Assembly: GCF_002074055.1 (NCBI RefSeq)
Contig: NZ_CP014619.1
Span: 2,046,001 to 2,110,000, forward strand
DNA from: Frondihabitans sp. 762G35
GTDB lineage: Bacteria; Actinomycetota; Actinomycetes; Actinomycetales; Microbacteriaceae
Direction of reading: 5' to 3'
Length of the DNA: 64,000 nt
Numbering within the stretch: the stretch's first letter is position 1; every line of letters begins with the position of its first letter. The notes beneath the pieces are model-generated. The model worked only from the letters and a program-made list of their open reading frames with translations. It did not search any database and was not told the DNA's origin. Of the stretch, positions 55,766 through 64,000 are shown piece after piece. The translations under genes and the position numbers were made by a program.

Positions 55766-56950
55766 TCAGCGACCGCGCAGCGTCGCACCGAGGATCTCGC
55801 GGTACTTTCCCGAGACGACCTCGACCGAGTAGCCCCTGGCCGTCTCGCGGGCCGCGGCTCCGAGTCGGGTGCGAAGCGCGGGATCCCCCTCGACCCGGGC
55901 GATCGCCGCGGCGAGCTCCTCGGCGTCGCCCGGGGTGACGAGCAGACCGTTGACGTCGTCCTCGACGACGTCCACGATGCCGGGGGCTCGCGACGCGATG
56001 ACGACGCATCCGGCCGTCATGGCCTCGAGGAGCGCCACGGGCAGGCCGTCGCGGTCGCCGTTCGACGCCGGGACGGACGGGTAGAGGGCCACCTCGGCCC
56101 GGGCGTACTCGGCGGCCAGATCGTCGCGGCCGCGCTGGCCCACGAACTCGACGCTCGCATCGGCCTTCGCCGTGAGGCTCGCGCGGAGCGGGCCGTCGCC
56201 GACGACGGTCAGGTGCCGCGACGGATCTTCCGGCAGGAGCCGGACCGCGTCGAGGAGGACCGCGGCCCCCTTCTTCTCGACCAGCCGCCCGACGAAGAGG
56301 AGGCTGCCGGGGCGGCGGCTCTCGGTCTCCACGGCGCGCTCGACCGGGCCGACGTCGGCGCCCATCGGGATGACACGGACCTGGGCCTCGGTCGCACCGA
56401 GCTTCGCGAGCTCCGCCGCCATGTCGTGGCTCATGCAGGTGACGTAGCGGGCCGAGCGGATCACCCGGCGCTTCAGCCTCGTCGGCACCGCGCCCTGGAG
56501 CGCGTACAGGTCGCCCCCGAGCGTCGTGACGACGCGCGGCAGCCGGCCGAGCGTGGCGAGGCCCACGAGCCCCTGCGGGATGATCCAGTGGAGGTGAGCC
56601 AACGACGGCCGGTAGCGCGCGTTCGCGCGACGCACGGCGATGGCCATCGCGAGGAAGAAGAAGGGCACCTGGAGCCAGCGGGAGCGCTTCGCCCGCAGGT
56701 TCTCGACGATCGCCCCGTCGGCGAGGTCCTGCCAGCGGCGGGGGAAGTAGGAGTAGCGGTGGATGGTCACGCCGTCGACGACCTCGTGCTTCGGCGCCCG
56801 GCCCACCATCGGGGCCACGACCACCACGTCGAAGTCGGCCGACACGGCCGTGGCCAGGTCGAGGACGAATCCCGGGGTGCCGTCACCCACCTTGGCGGGG
56901 AGGGTCGACGTCGCGACGAGCAGAACGGGCTTCGAGGTGGGATTCGACAT
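55766..56950 (-). CDS. GT4-family glycosyltransferase
   Basis: A 394-residue GT-B enzyme: GDGTPGFVLDLATAV near the N-terminus, HLHWIIPQGL, VGRLVEKKGAAVLLDAV in the linker, and PSVPASNGDRDGLPVALLEAMTAGCVVIAS as donor loop with the usual Glu pair. It resembles phosphatidylinositol-mannosyltransferase-like and exopolysaccharide GT4 enzymes; the sugar is not clear. The start is ATG 56950 with GGGAG. It is a single-gene unit between two plus-strand units. Confidence 0.88.
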   Translation of the reverse strand: MSNPTSKPVLLVATSTLPAKVGDGTPGFVLDLATAVSADFDVVVVAPMVGRAPKHEVVDGVTIHRYSYFPRRWQDLADGAIVENLRAKRSRWLQVPFFFLAMAIAVRRANARYRPSLAHLHWIIPQGLVGLATLGRLPRVVTTLGGDLYALQGAVPTRLKRRVIRSARYVTCMSHDMAAELAKLGATEAQVRVIPMGADVGPVERAVETESRRPGSLLFVGRLVEKKGAAVLLDAVRLLPEDPSRHLTVVGDGPLRASLTAKADASVEFVGQRGRDDLAAEYARAEVALYPSVPASNGDRDGLPVALLEAMTAGCVVIASRAPGIVDVVEDDVNGLLVTPGDAEELAAAIARVEGDPALRTRLGAAARETARGYSVEVVSGKYREILGATLRGR

Positions 56951-56996
56951 GATGGGGCTCCCGGTCGTCTCACGAACGAGGACGGGAGGCGTCTCC

Positions 56997-57045
56997 TAGA
57001 GTGTCCGAGGGCGATTTTCTGTCGCCGCAAGTCTAAAGGAGCACC
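56997..57045 (+). promoter_or_regulatory. Promoter and leader of the 57046 gene
   Basis: A -10-like TAGAGT (56997-57002) is followed by a small hairpin GGCGA / TCGCC (57010-57014, 57022-57026) and a good AAAGGAG ribosome binding site 5 nt before the GTG. Unlike several neighbours, this gene has a leader. Confidence 0.5.
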
Positions 57046-58059
57046 GTGACCACGAGTCCCACCGACGCGACGGACGTCGACGCGCCCCGATCCCGGCGCG
57101 CGACCGTGATCCTCTACGCCAAATGGTTCTTCGGCGCCGTGGCCCTCGCCCTCCTCGTGGTCGGGGTCGTCCGGCAGTGGTCGAAGATCGTCGAGGGCCT
57201 CGCCCAGATCGACCTCGTGACCGGGATCCTCGCCGTCGCCTTCACCCTCGTGGCGCTCGTGTGCAACATGCTCTCGTGGAAGGCCGTCATGTCGGCCGTC
57301 GGATCGCCCGTGCCGCTCCCGGCCGCGGTCTCGATCTTCTTCGTCGGCCAGCTCGGGAAGTACATCCCCGGAGGCGTCTGGTCGATCGCCGCGCAGGCGG
57401 AGCTCGGTCGGGCCTACGGCATCGCCCGCGGCCCGAGCGCCCTCGCCGCGATCACCTCCATGCTCATCGGCATGGTCACGGCGGCCGTCGTCGCCGTCAC
57501 CGGGCTGCTCCTGTCGTCGAGCGAGGGGCTCGCCACCTACTGGTGGCTCTTCGTCATCGCCGTCGTCGGGCTGGTCGTCCTGGCGCCGCCGATCCTGGGC
57601 CGCCTCGTGAACCTCGCCCTGCGCCTCCTGCGTCGCCCCGCCCACGTCGACCACCTGACCTGGACGGGCACGATCGGCGGCTTCGTCTGGTCGGTCGTCA
57701 TGTGGGTCTCGTACGGCGTCCAGGCGACGCTCCTCCTGCGGGCCTTCGGCGCCTCGGGCCCGGGGCTGTTCGCCCTCGCGATGGGCGCCTACGCCGCGGC
57801 GTGGCTGATCGGCTTCCTGATCGTCATCGCCCCGGCGGGCCTCGGCGCCCGCGAGGGCGTGCTCCTGCTGCTCCTCGGCACGGCGACCGCGCCGGCCGCG
57901 GCCCTCAGCCTCGCCGTCGTGAGCCGCGCGATCATGACGCTCGGCGATGTCGTGCTCGCCGGAATCGGCGCCCTCGTCGCCTCGCGCCGTCGACGAGCGC
58001 TCGCCCGCGAGGAGGCGACGTCTCAGTCCTCGGGGCCGTCGACCAGGCTCAGCAGGTAG
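57046..58059 (+). CDS. Lysylphosphatidylglycerol synthase-type (UPF0104) membrane protein
   Basis: A 337-residue polytopic protein of the LPG synthase transmembrane/flippase-like family. Family landmarks are [24 protein letters not shown], the central helices, and [16 protein letters not shown] with the conserved PxGxGxREG pattern. There is no synthetase domain, so it is not a full MprF. In polysaccharide loci such proteins are thought to move or accommodate lipid-linked intermediates. The start is GTG 57046 with AAAGGAG. The last 37 bp overlap the convergent rmlA gene. Confidence 0.86.
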   Translation: MTTSPTDATDVDAPRSRRATVILYAKWFFGAVALALLVVGVVRQWSKIVEGLAQIDLVTGILAVAFTLVALVCNMLSWKAVMSAVGSPVPLPAAVSIFFVGQLGKYIPGGVWSIAAQAELGRAYGIARGPSALAAITSMLIGMVTAAVVAVTGLLLSSSEGLATYWWLFVIAVVGLVVLAPPILGRLVNLALRLLRRPAHVDHLTWTGTIGGFVWSVVMWVSYGVQATLLLRAFGASGPGLFALAMGAYAAAWLIGFLIVIAPAGLGAREGVLLLLLGTATAPAAALSLAVVSRAIMTLGDVVLAGIGALVASRRRRALAREEATSQSSGPSTRLSR

Positions 58060-58895
58060 GTGCCGTAGCCGCTCTTCGTGAGCGGCCCGGCGAGGGTGCG
58101 GAGCCGGTCGTCGTCGATCCACCCGGCGCGCCAGGCGATCTCCTCGATGCAGCCGATCTTGTGGCCCTGGCGCTGCTCGATGACGCGGACGTACTCCGAC
58201 GCCTGCATCATCGACTCGTGCGTGCCCGTGTCGAGCCACGCGGTGCCGCGCTCGAGGACCTGGACCTGCAGGAGCCCCTCGCGGAGGTAGCGCTCGTTGA
58301 CCGACGTGATCTCGAGCTCGCCCCGCGGACTCGGCTCGATGCCCTTCGCGATCTCGACGACGCGGTTGTCGTAGAAGTAGAGCCCCGGGACGGCGTAGTT
58401 GCTCTTCGGCCGGACCGGCTTCTCCTCGATCGACAGCGCCTTGAAGTCGTCGTCGAACTCGACGACGCCGTAGGACCGGGGATTCGACACGTGGTACGCG
58501 AAGATCATCCCGCCGACGGGGTCGGTGTTCGCGCGGAGGTTCGAGCCGAGGCCGACCCCGTGGAAGATGTTGTCGCCGAGCACGAGGGCGACCTTCTCGT
58601 CGCCGATGAACTCCTCGCCGATGAGGAACGCCTGCGCGAGGCCGTCCGGCGACTCCTGCACCGCGTAGGTCAGCTCGATCCCCAGATCGCTGCCGTCGCC
58701 CAGGAGGCGGTGGAACTGGGCGGCGTCGTCGGGGGTGGTGATGATGAGGATCTCGCGGATGCCCGCCGACATCAGCGTCGACAGGGGGTAGTAGACCATC
58801 GGCTTGTCGTAGATGGGCATCAGCTGCTTGGAGATGCCCTTGGTGATCGGGTAGAGCCGGGTGCCGGAGCCTCCGGCGAGGATGATTCCGCGCAT
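58023..58895 (-). CDS. rfbA: Glucose-1-phosphate thymidylyltransferase RmlA
   Basis: A 290-residue nucleotidyltransferase, the first step of dTDP-L-rhamnose synthesis. The pyrophosphorylase motif [11 protein letters not shown] starts at residue 8 and is followed by [29 protein letters not shown] and [20 protein letters not shown]. Length and motifs are those of the short, homotetrameric RmlA type regulated by dTDP-rhamnose. The start is ATG 58895 with AGGAGG upstream. It lies 10 bp after rmlC in the same direction and overlaps the convergent membrane-protein gene by 37 bp. Confidence 0.96.
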   Translation of the reverse strand: MRGIILAGGSGTRLYPITKGISKQLMPIYDKPMVYYPLSTLMSAGIREILIITTPDDAAQFHRLLGDGSDLGIELTYAVQESPDGLAQAFLIGEEFIGDEKVALVLGDNIFHGVGLGSNLRANTDPVGGMIFAYHVSNPRSYGVVEFDDDFKALSIEEKPVRPKSNYAVPGLYFYDNRVVEIAKGIEPSPRGELEITSVNERYLREGLLQVQVLERGTAWLDTGTHESMMQASEYVRVIEQRQGHKIGCIEEIAWRAGWIDDDRLRTLAGPLTKSGYGTYLLSLVDGPED

Positions 58896-58905
58896 CGGCG
58901 GCCTC

Positions 58906-59553
58906 CTAGGCGTCGTGCGGCGCGGCGCGCAGCGGGGTCGGTTCGGCCCGCGCCGTGCGCAGCGAGTCGTAGTAGGCGAGGCACTCGGCGAACGAGGGCA
59001 GGAGCCCCTGCTCGGCGGCCTCGGCGAGGGTCGGCGCCGCAACGTCTTTCGGCGACAGGAGCCGCTCGTCGAGCTCGAACGGGAAGGTGAGGCCGATCTC
59101 GGGGTCGGTGACGCTCAGCCCCTTCTCGCGCTGGGGGTTGAACACCTCCGAGACGAGGTAGTTGACCGTCGCGCCCTCCGTGAGGGCGACGATGGCGTGC
59201 CCGAGGCCCTCGGAGAGGTAGATCGCGCGCCGGTCGACGTCGTCGATGACGACGGAGTCCCACCGGCCGAAGGTCGGCGAGCCGGTGCGGATGTCGATCA
59301 CGAAGTCGATGAAGGCCCCCTTCGGGACCGAGACGTACTTCGCCTGGCTCGGCGGGACGAGGGCGTAGTGGATGCCCCGCACGACCCCGCGGGTCGACAC
59401 CGAGGTGTTCATCTGCTTGAGGTCGAGAGCGTGCCCGACCGTCGCCTGGACTGTCTCGAAGCGGTACTGCTCGAAGAAGACGCCCCGCTCGTCCGCGTGC
59501 TGCTTCGGCGTGAACTCCCACGCCCCCGGGATCGACAACTCACGTATCTGCAC
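58906..59553 (-). CDS. rfbC: dTDP-4-dehydrorhamnose 3,5-epimerase RmlC
   Basis: A 215-residue cupin enzyme, aligned without gaps to mycobacterial-type RmlC as recalled. His62 in RGIHYA, Lys72 in SQAKYV, His119 and Tyr132 are kept. The Tyr of the usual YNPQRE segment is Phe138 here (VFNPQREKG), next to the active site, which may influence whether C3, C5 or both are epimerised; this is inference. The start is GTG 59553: the -10 TATACT (59560-59565) ends 6 nt before it, so the mRNA is very probably leaderless. It is divergent from rmlB. Confidence 0.92.
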   Translation of the reverse strand: MQIRELSIPGAWEFTPKQHADERGVFFEQYRFETVQATVGHALDLKQMNTSVSTRGVVRGIHYALVPPSQAKYVSVPKGAFIDFVIDIRTGSPTFGRWDSVVIDDVDRRAIYLSEGLGHAIVALTEGATVNYLVSEVFNPQREKGLSVTDPEIGLTFPFELDERLLSPKDVAAPTLAEAAEQGLLPSFAECLAYYDSLRTARAEPTPLRAAPHDA

Positions 59554-59559
59554 GCACGC

Positions 59560-59565
59560 AGTATA
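59560..59565 (-). promoter_or_regulatory. -10 box of rmlC-rmlA operon
   Basis: TATACT on the minus strand lies exactly 6 nt before the rmlC GTG, the spacing expected when transcription starts at the start codon. For rmlB on the other strand, TAGCAT (59637-59642) is the -10 candidate, with a leader and AAAGA ribosome binding site. Confidence 0.65.
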
Positions 59566-59677
59566 TCGGGTGGCCTCGCACGGACCCGCTCGGCCCGCAC
59601 GGCCCCGCTCACGGGGGTGCCGCGACCCGCGCCCGCTAGCATCGAGGGAACGCCCGCGAACGCAGAAAGATCATCCC

Positions 59678-60664
59678 ATGCGCATCCTCGTCACCGGCGG
59701 CGCCGGTTTCATCGGCTCCAACTTCGTCCGACGCACGCTCGAAGACGCCTACCCGGGTCTCGAGGGGGCCGAGGTCACGGTGCTCGACGCCCTGACCTAC
59801 TCGGGCAATCTCGAGAACCTCCGCGCCGTCGCCGACTCCCCCCGCTACCGCTTCGTCGAGGGCGACATCCGCGACGCCGACCTCCTCGATCAGCTCTTCC
59901 CGGGGCTCGACGCCGTCGTGCACTTCGCCGCCGAGTCGCACGTCGACCGCTCCGTCCGCGACGCGTCGATCTTCGTCGAGACGAACGTCCTCGGCACGCA
60001 GCGGCTCCTCGACGCCGCTCTGCGCCACTCCCTGCCCCGCTTCGTCCACGTGTCGACCGACGAGGTCTACGGCTCGATCGACGAGGGCTCGTGGGCCGAG
60101 GACCGCCCGCTGGAGCCGAACTCCCCCTACTCGGCCTCGAAGGCCGGCAGCGACCTCCTCGTGCGCAGCTACCACCGCACGCACGGGTTGAACGTGTCGA
60201 TCACGCGCTGCTCCAACAACTACGGCCGCTACCACTTCCCCGAGAAGATGATCCCGCTGTTCGTCACGAACCTCATCGACGACCGGCACGTCCCGCTCTA
60301 CGGTGAGGGCCTCAACGTGCGCGACTGGCTGCACGTCGACGACCACACGCGCGGGATCGCGCTCGTCGTCACCTCGGGGCGCGCGGGCGAGATCTACAAC
60401 ATCGGGGGCGGCACCGAGCTCACGAACAAGGAGCTGACGGGGCTCCTGCTGGAGGCCACCGGCAGGGACTGGTCGTACGTCGACCGCGTGACCGACCGCC
60501 TCGGCCACGACAAGCGCTACTCGGTCGACATCTCGAAGATCCGCGCCGAGCTCGGCTACGAGCCGCGGGTGCCCTTCGAGGAGGGCCTCGCCGACGTCGT
60601 CCAGTGGTACCGCGACAACCGCGCCTGGTGGGAGCCGCTGAAGGCCCGCGCGGCCCTGTCGTGA
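59678..60664 (+). CDS. rfbB: dTDP-glucose 4,6-dehydratase RmlB
   Basis: A 328-residue extended SDR enzyme, the second step of dTDP-L-rhamnose synthesis. GGAGFIGS is at 7-14. The catalytic Thr-Asp-Glu is HVSTDEVYG (Thr127, Asp128, Glu129) and the Tyr151/Lys155 pair is in SPYSASK. The substrate motifs AAESHVDRS and RCSNNYGRYHFPEKMIP are typical. The start is ATG 59678. It overlaps rmlD as GTGA, so the two are coupled and are followed by a glycosyltransferase. Confidence 0.97.
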   Translation: MRILVTGGAGFIGSNFVRRTLEDAYPGLEGAEVTVLDALTYSGNLENLRAVADSPRYRFVEGDIRDADLLDQLFPGLDAVVHFAAESHVDRSVRDASIFVETNVLGTQRLLDAALRHSLPRFVHVSTDEVYGSIDEGSWAEDRPLEPNSPYSASKAGSDLLVRSYHRTHGLNVSITRCSNNYGRYHFPEKMIPLFVTNLIDDRHVPLYGEGLNVRDWLHVDDHTRGIALVVTSGRAGEIYNIGGGTELTNKELTGLLLEATGRDWSYVDRVTDRLGHDKRYSVDISKIRAELGYEPRVPFEEGLADVVQWYRDNRAWWEPLKARAALS

Positions 60665-61533
60665 AGTACCTCGTCACCGGGGCGCGCGGCATGCTCGGCA
60701 GCGACCTCGTCGAGGCGCTGTTCGGGCGCGACGTCACCCTGCTCGGCCGGGCCGACCTCGACGTCACCGACGCCGCAGCCGTGCGCGACGCCGTGGACGG
60801 CCACGACGTCGTGTTCAACGCGGCCGCCTGGACGCGCGTCGACGACGCCGAGACGCACGAGCAGGAGGCACGGGCCGTCAACGCGCTCGGCGCACGGAAC
60901 CTCGCGGAGGCGACCCGCGACTCCGGCGCGAAGCTCGTCCACGTCTCGACCGACTACGTCTTCGACGGGCAGGGCACCGAGCCCTACGCGGAGGACGCCC
61001 CCCTGGCCCCGCTGAACGCCTACGGTCGCACGAAGGCCGAGGGCGAGACGCTCGCCCTCGCGGCGGACCCTGACGGCACTTACGTGGTGCGGACCGCCTG
61101 GATCTACGGGAAGCACGGTGCGAACTTCCCGAAGACGATGCTCCGGCTCGCCGAGAGCCACGACACGGTGAAGGTCGTCGCCGACCAGGTCGGGCAGCCC
61201 ACCTCGACCGTCGACCTGGCGGCGCGGATGGTCGCGCTCGTCGACGCGGACGCGCCCGCCGGCGTCTACCACGGGACCAACTCGGGACGCGCGAGCTGGT
61301 ACGACTTCGCCCGGGCGGTCTTCGAGGTCGCCGGCCTCGATCCTGATAGGGTCGAGCCGACCGACAGCTCCCAGTTCGTCAGGCCGGCGCCTCGACCGAG
61401 CTTCAGTGTTCTCGGTCACGACGCGTGGCGGAGAGCGGGCTTCGAGGCCATGCGCCCTTGGCAGGAAGCGCTGACCGAGGCCGCCGCCACAGGAGTATTC
61501 GACACAGATGATCACGCTTCGAGTAGTCGTTGA
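60661..61533 (+). CDS. rfbD: dTDP-4-dehydrorhamnose reductase RmlD
   Basis: A 290-residue SDR reductase that makes dTDP-L-rhamnose from the 4-keto sugar using NAD(P)H. The cofactor loop GARGMLGSD is near residue 7, followed by HVSTDYVFDG (Ser96, Thr97) and Tyr121/Lys125 in NAYGRTK, with NFPKTMLRLA and DQVGQPTS downstream. It is a stand-alone RmlD, not an RmlC-RmlD fusion. The start is GTG 60661, overlapping rmlB; the 3' end overlaps the following GT4 gene by 26 bp. Confidence 0.96.
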   Translation: MKYLVTGARGMLGSDLVEALFGRDVTLLGRADLDVTDAAAVRDAVDGHDVVFNAAAWTRVDDAETHEQEARAVNALGARNLAEATRDSGAKLVHVSTDYVFDGQGTEPYAEDAPLAPLNAYGRTKAEGETLALAADPDGTYVVRTAWIYGKHGANFPKTMLRLAESHDTVKVVADQVGQPTSTVDLAARMVALVDADAPAGVYHGTNSGRASWYDFARAVFEVAGLDPDRVEPTDSSQFVRPAPRPSFSVLGHDAWRRAGFEAMRPWQEALTEAAATGVFDTDDHASSSR

Positions 61534-62647
61534 CCAGATCCTCGCACCCGTCCCGGGGGGGATCGGCCGCTACACCGAGGAGCTGACGAGGGAGATCATC
61601 CGCGTCGCGCCACGGGGCTGCGACGTCGAGGGGATCGTCGCCGCGCACCCTCAGGCCGACTACGACCGCCTCGAGGACGCCCTCCCCGGACTGGCCAGCC
61701 TCTACCGCTCCGTGCTGGGTCGTCGCGAGCTGTCGATCGCCTGGCAGACCGGGGCGATCGGCCTGCCCGGTCGCGGCATGGTCCACGGCACGAGCCTCCT
61801 GACACCGCTGTACAAGCACGACCGCTCGCTCGACCCGTCGACACAGACGGTGGTCACGATCCACGACACGGTGCCGTGGACGCACCCCTCGACCCTCACC
61901 GCGCAGGGCGTCCGCTGGCACCGCGCGATGACGAAGCGGGCGCACCGCTTCGCCGACGCGGTCGTCGTCCCGACGCACGCCGTCGCCTCGCAGCTGTCCG
62001 AGTACTACGACTTCGGGGAGCGCCTCCGCGTCATCGGCGGGGCCGTGAGCAAGGAGCTCGCCGTGCCCGACGACGCCGACGAGATCGCCGACTCGCTCGA
62101 CCTGCCGGAGCGCTACGCCCTGAGCGTGGGGACGCTCGAGCCGCGCAAGGGCCTCGAGCCTCTGCTCCAGGCGATGGCCCACCCCGACGCGCCGGACGTC
62201 CCGCTGCTCGTCGTCGGACCGGAGGGCTGGGGCGACGTGCGCGTGGCCGAGGTCGCCGAGCGGCTCGGGCTCGGGCCCGACCGCGTGCGCGTCCTCGGGC
62301 GGGTGCCCGACCGCACGCTGGCCGTGCTCCTGCAGCGTGCCTCGGTGTTCGTCTTCCCCTCGCTGGCCGAGGGCTTCGGTCTCCCCGTCGTCGAGGCTCT
62401 GAGCCTCGGGACCCCGGTGGTCCACTCCGACGCGCCGGCGCTCGTCGAGGTCGCGGCGGGCGCAGGAGTCGTGGTGCCGCGCGACGATCCGGCCGGCTAC
62501 CCGGAGCGGCTGGCCCAGGCGATGTTCCAGGTCGTCAACGACGTCGCTCTGTCGACGCGGCTCGGGGTCGCCGGGCTCGATCGCGCGCGGGCGTTCAGCT
62601 GGCGGGACTCCGCCGAGAAGGTGTGGCAGCTGCACGCCGAGATCTGA
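61508..62647 (+). CDS. GT4-family glycosyltransferase, rhamnosyl/mannosyl-transferase-like
   Basis: A 379-residue GT-B enzyme: VPGGIGRYTEELTREI near the N-terminus, VVTIHDTVPWTHP, VGTLEPRKGLEPLL in the linker and FPSLAEGFGLPVVEALSLGTPVV with the donor-site Glu pair. Its 5' end lies inside rmlD (26-bp overlap), so it is translated from the rmlB-rmlD message and is a good candidate user of dTDP-rhamnose. Transfer of rhamnose is inferred from position, not from a diagnostic residue. Confidence 0.88.
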   Translation: MITLRVVVDQILAPVPGGIGRYTEELTREIIRVAPRGCDVEGIVAAHPQADYDRLEDALPGLASLYRSVLGRRELSIAWQTGAIGLPGRGMVHGTSLLTPLYKHDRSLDPSTQTVVTIHDTVPWTHPSTLTAQGVRWHRAMTKRAHRFADAVVVPTHAVASQLSEYYDFGERLRVIGGAVSKELAVPDDADEIADSLDLPERYALSVGTLEPRKGLEPLLQAMAHPDAPDVPLLVVGPEGWGDVRVAEVAERLGLGPDRVRVLGRVPDRTLAVLLQRASVFVFPSLAEGFGLPVVEALSLGTPVVHSDAPALVEVAAGAGVVVPRDDPAGYPERLAQAMFQVVNDVALSTRLGVAGLDRARAFSWRDSAEKVWQLHAEI

Positions 62648-62968
62648 GTGCGGGGTCGGGCGGGGCTCCTGCGGTGTCGCGCTGCGTGAGGCTCCACGAT
62701 GTGCCACGCTGCCCGGACGTGAGCGGCAAGTCGTGGAGTCTTGCGGGATCGGGGGCTCCCCGGCGCAGTGCACCCCGCGCGACACTCCACGATTCGCCAC
62801 GCTGCGGGAACGTGAGCGGCGTGTCGTGGAGTCTCGCAGGATCGGGGGCACCCCGCGGCACCCCACCCCGCGCGACACTCCACGATTGGCCACGCCCCAA
62901 GAACGTGAGCGGCCTGTCGTGGAGCCTCGCGGGGCGCGGAGGGCGGGCGGGGCGGAGCGCAGCCGACG
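62648..62968. repeat. Three 93-bp tandem units with long inverted-repeat arms; no gene
   Basis: This 321-bp gap holds three near-identical units with an exact 93-bp period. In each, CTCCACGA (62692, 62785, 62878) pairs with TCGTGGAG (62731, 62824, 62917) across a 31-nt spacer that contains GCCACGC and an ACGTGAGCGGC-type core. Between hairpins lies a G/C-rich linker (GATCGGGGGC, CCCCGCGCGACA). The array ends 30-40 bp before the LCP gene stop. The unit looks like a dispersed intergenic repeat of the REP class expanded in place; no transposase is present here. Confidence 0.92.
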
Positions 62969-64000
62969 CTAGGGCGCGGGGACCGCCGGCGCCGCCTTGG
63001 CCACGGCCGCGCGGATCGCCGCGAAGTCCGGCCGCACGTTGTCGTAGGTCGGCGGGACGATCTCGAGGTCGGTCATCGGCTGCGACTTCGCCTTCACGGC
63101 CAGCGTCACGAACTCCGACAGCATGCCCTGCGGGATGTCGGTCTTGACGATCTGCGTCCCCGCCGTCGCCACCTGCTGGAACTTCGACAGCACGGTCGCG
63201 GGCGTGAACTGCTTGAGCACGGCCTGCTCCACCGTCCGCTGCCGGGCCATGCGGTGGTAGTCGTCGGTGCCGTGGCGGGCGCGGGCGAACCAGAGCGCGT
63301 GGTACCCGTCGAGATGCTGCACGCCCGGCTCGATCCAGCCGTCGACGTTGATCGGCTGCCCGTTCGCGTCGATGCCGCCGTTGATCGGGATGCGGTAGGG
63401 CACGTCGACCGTGATGCCGCCGAGGGCGTCGATCAGGTCGGTGAAGCCTCCCATGTCGATGAGCGCGTAGTACTGGATCGTGAGCCCCGTGACACCCTCG
63501 ATGGCGTCGCGCTCCGCCTCGATGCCCGAGTTGCTGCCCTGCTTCTCGGCGTCCGGATAGAGCTCCGGGTGCTGCTCGCCGTAGGTGTAGAGGAAGCTCA
63601 CCAGGCAGTCGTCGCCGCAGGTGTAGCCGTCGGGGTAGGGCCCGTAGAGCGGCGATCCCTCGCGGAACGGCGCGTTGTAGAGGTTCCTCGGGACGCCGAT
63701 GATCGTCGTCTTGCCGGTCGCCGCGTCGATGCTCACGACCGACAGGCTGTCCGGGCGGAGACCCGTGCGGTCGGCTCCGGCGTCGCCGCCCATCAGCAGG
63801 ATGTTGTACCGCCCGTCGACGGGGGCGGCGACGTCCTTCTTCGACGAGAACAGGGAGTCGAGGAGGCCGTGCTGCACGCCCGAGAGGTAGGAGCCGTAGG
63901 CGGCCGTCCCGGCGGTTCCGACGAGCACGACCACGGCGAGCGTCGCCACGAGCCCGCGCGCGAGCGGAGCCAGCCGCACGAAGCGGACGAGGCGGAGCGT
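62969..64000 (-). CDS. LytR-CpsA-Psr (LCP) family glycan ligase, 5' end at or beyond window edge
   Basis: An LCP protein of at least 336 residues. A membrane helix (LVATLAVVVLVGTAGTAAYG) is followed by the catalytic domain with NILLMGGDAGADRTGLRPDSLSVVSID, PRNLYNAPF and the FARARHGTDDYHRMARQR segment, including the Arg residues that bind the pyrophosphate of lipid-linked glycans. LCP enzymes attach wall teichoic acids, arabinogalactan or capsule to peptidoglycan. A GTG at 63979 is a possible start, but the frame stays open to base 64000 (LRLVRFVRLAPLARG), so the true start may lie outside. It ends the polysaccharide locus and is the likely wall-attachment enzyme. Confidence 0.92.
   Translation of the reverse strand, partial: TLRLVRFVRLAPLARGLVATLAVVVLVGTAGTAAYGSYLSGVQHGLLDSLFSSKKDVAAPVDGRYNILLMGGDAGADRTGLRPDSLSVVSIDAATGKTTIIGVPRNLYNAPFREGSPLYGPYPDGYTCGDDCLVSFLYTYGEQHPELYPDAEKQGSNSGIEAERDAIEGVTGLTIQYYALIDMGGFTDLIDALGGITVDVPYRIPINGGIDANGQPINVDGWIEPGVQHLDGYHALWFARARHGTDDYHRMARQRTVEQAVLKQFTPATVLSKFQQVATAGTQIVKTDIPQGMLSEFVTLAVKAKSQPMTDLEIVPPTYDNVRPDFAAIRAAVAKAAPAVPAP

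Noticed and set aside
62595-62900. Minus-strand open frame with repeated SWSVARG / ARLHD peptides
   Set aside because: The peptide repeats are just the 93-bp DNA units translated; no start signal or known family, and the DNA arms explain the conservation.
62648-62968. Possible CRISPR array
   Set aside because: Only three units with 93-bp period, long imperfect repeats containing inverted arms, near-identical between units rather than unique spacers, and no cas genes.

Overview
The window is GC-rich DNA (roughly 70 percent G+C by eye) from an actinobacterium. The markers are SecA, long-form HPF, the mtrA-mtrB-lpqB operon, WhiB, CsoR, DUF3499, DUF5719, frequent GTG starts and many genes that seem to lack a 5' leader. 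The gene set and order (manB-DUF3499-metallopeptidase-like-whiB2, and a rhamnose/mannose cell-wall locus with an ABC exporter) fit family Microbacteriaceae. The genus is not settled by the sequence. No rRNA, tRNA, CRISPR array, phage or insertion sequence was seen.

Layout. 0-19 kb is mostly core chromosome: secA (3' end outside the window), hpf, comF, lpqB-mtrB-mtrA, then a seven-gene envelope cluster (GPDPase-membrane-domain protein, DUF4129, DUF4350, MoxR ATPase, DUF58, and divergent SpoIIM and RDD proteins), then a copper-resistance operon csoR-copZ-copA with two clear CsoR-type operators. 18-28.5 kb holds manB, DUF3499, a metallopeptidase-like protein, DUF5719, a large membrane glycosyltransferase, whiB2 with an operator-like palindrome in its promoter, galE, a GlxA-type regulator and manA.

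28.6-62.6 kb is a large surface-polysaccharide locus. It encodes nucleotide sugar supply (two tandem GMD-family proteins and rmlA, rmlC, rmlB, rmlD, fed by manA/manB outside the core), about ten cytosolic glycosyltransferases, two GT-C-like paralogues plus a third polytopic protein, two O-antigen-ligase-family proteins, a polyprenyl-phosphate-mannose-synthase-like enzyme, a Wzm/Wzt ABC exporter, a lysylphosphatidylglycerol-synthase-like membrane protein and two exported proteins. One of these carries a lysozyme-like region and three carbohydrate-binding-like repeats. The window ends with an LytR-CpsA-Psr ligase, the enzyme class that attaches such glycans to peptidoglycan. The inferred product is a rhamnose- and mannose-containing wall glycan made in the cytosol, exported by Wzm/Wzt, modified outside and ligated to the wall.

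Most unusual items: four paralogous GT4 enzymes with a shared N-terminal helical region and a TGIQRV-type motif, with one N-terminal module present as a separate 87-residue gene; tandem GMD paralogues with no recognisable partner reductase; a 3 x 93 bp array of inverted-repeat units; a strongly over-represented 9-mer GCATCCTGC; a series of genes whose -10 box lies almost exactly 6 nt before the start codon; and a palindrome between the -35 and -10 of whiB2.
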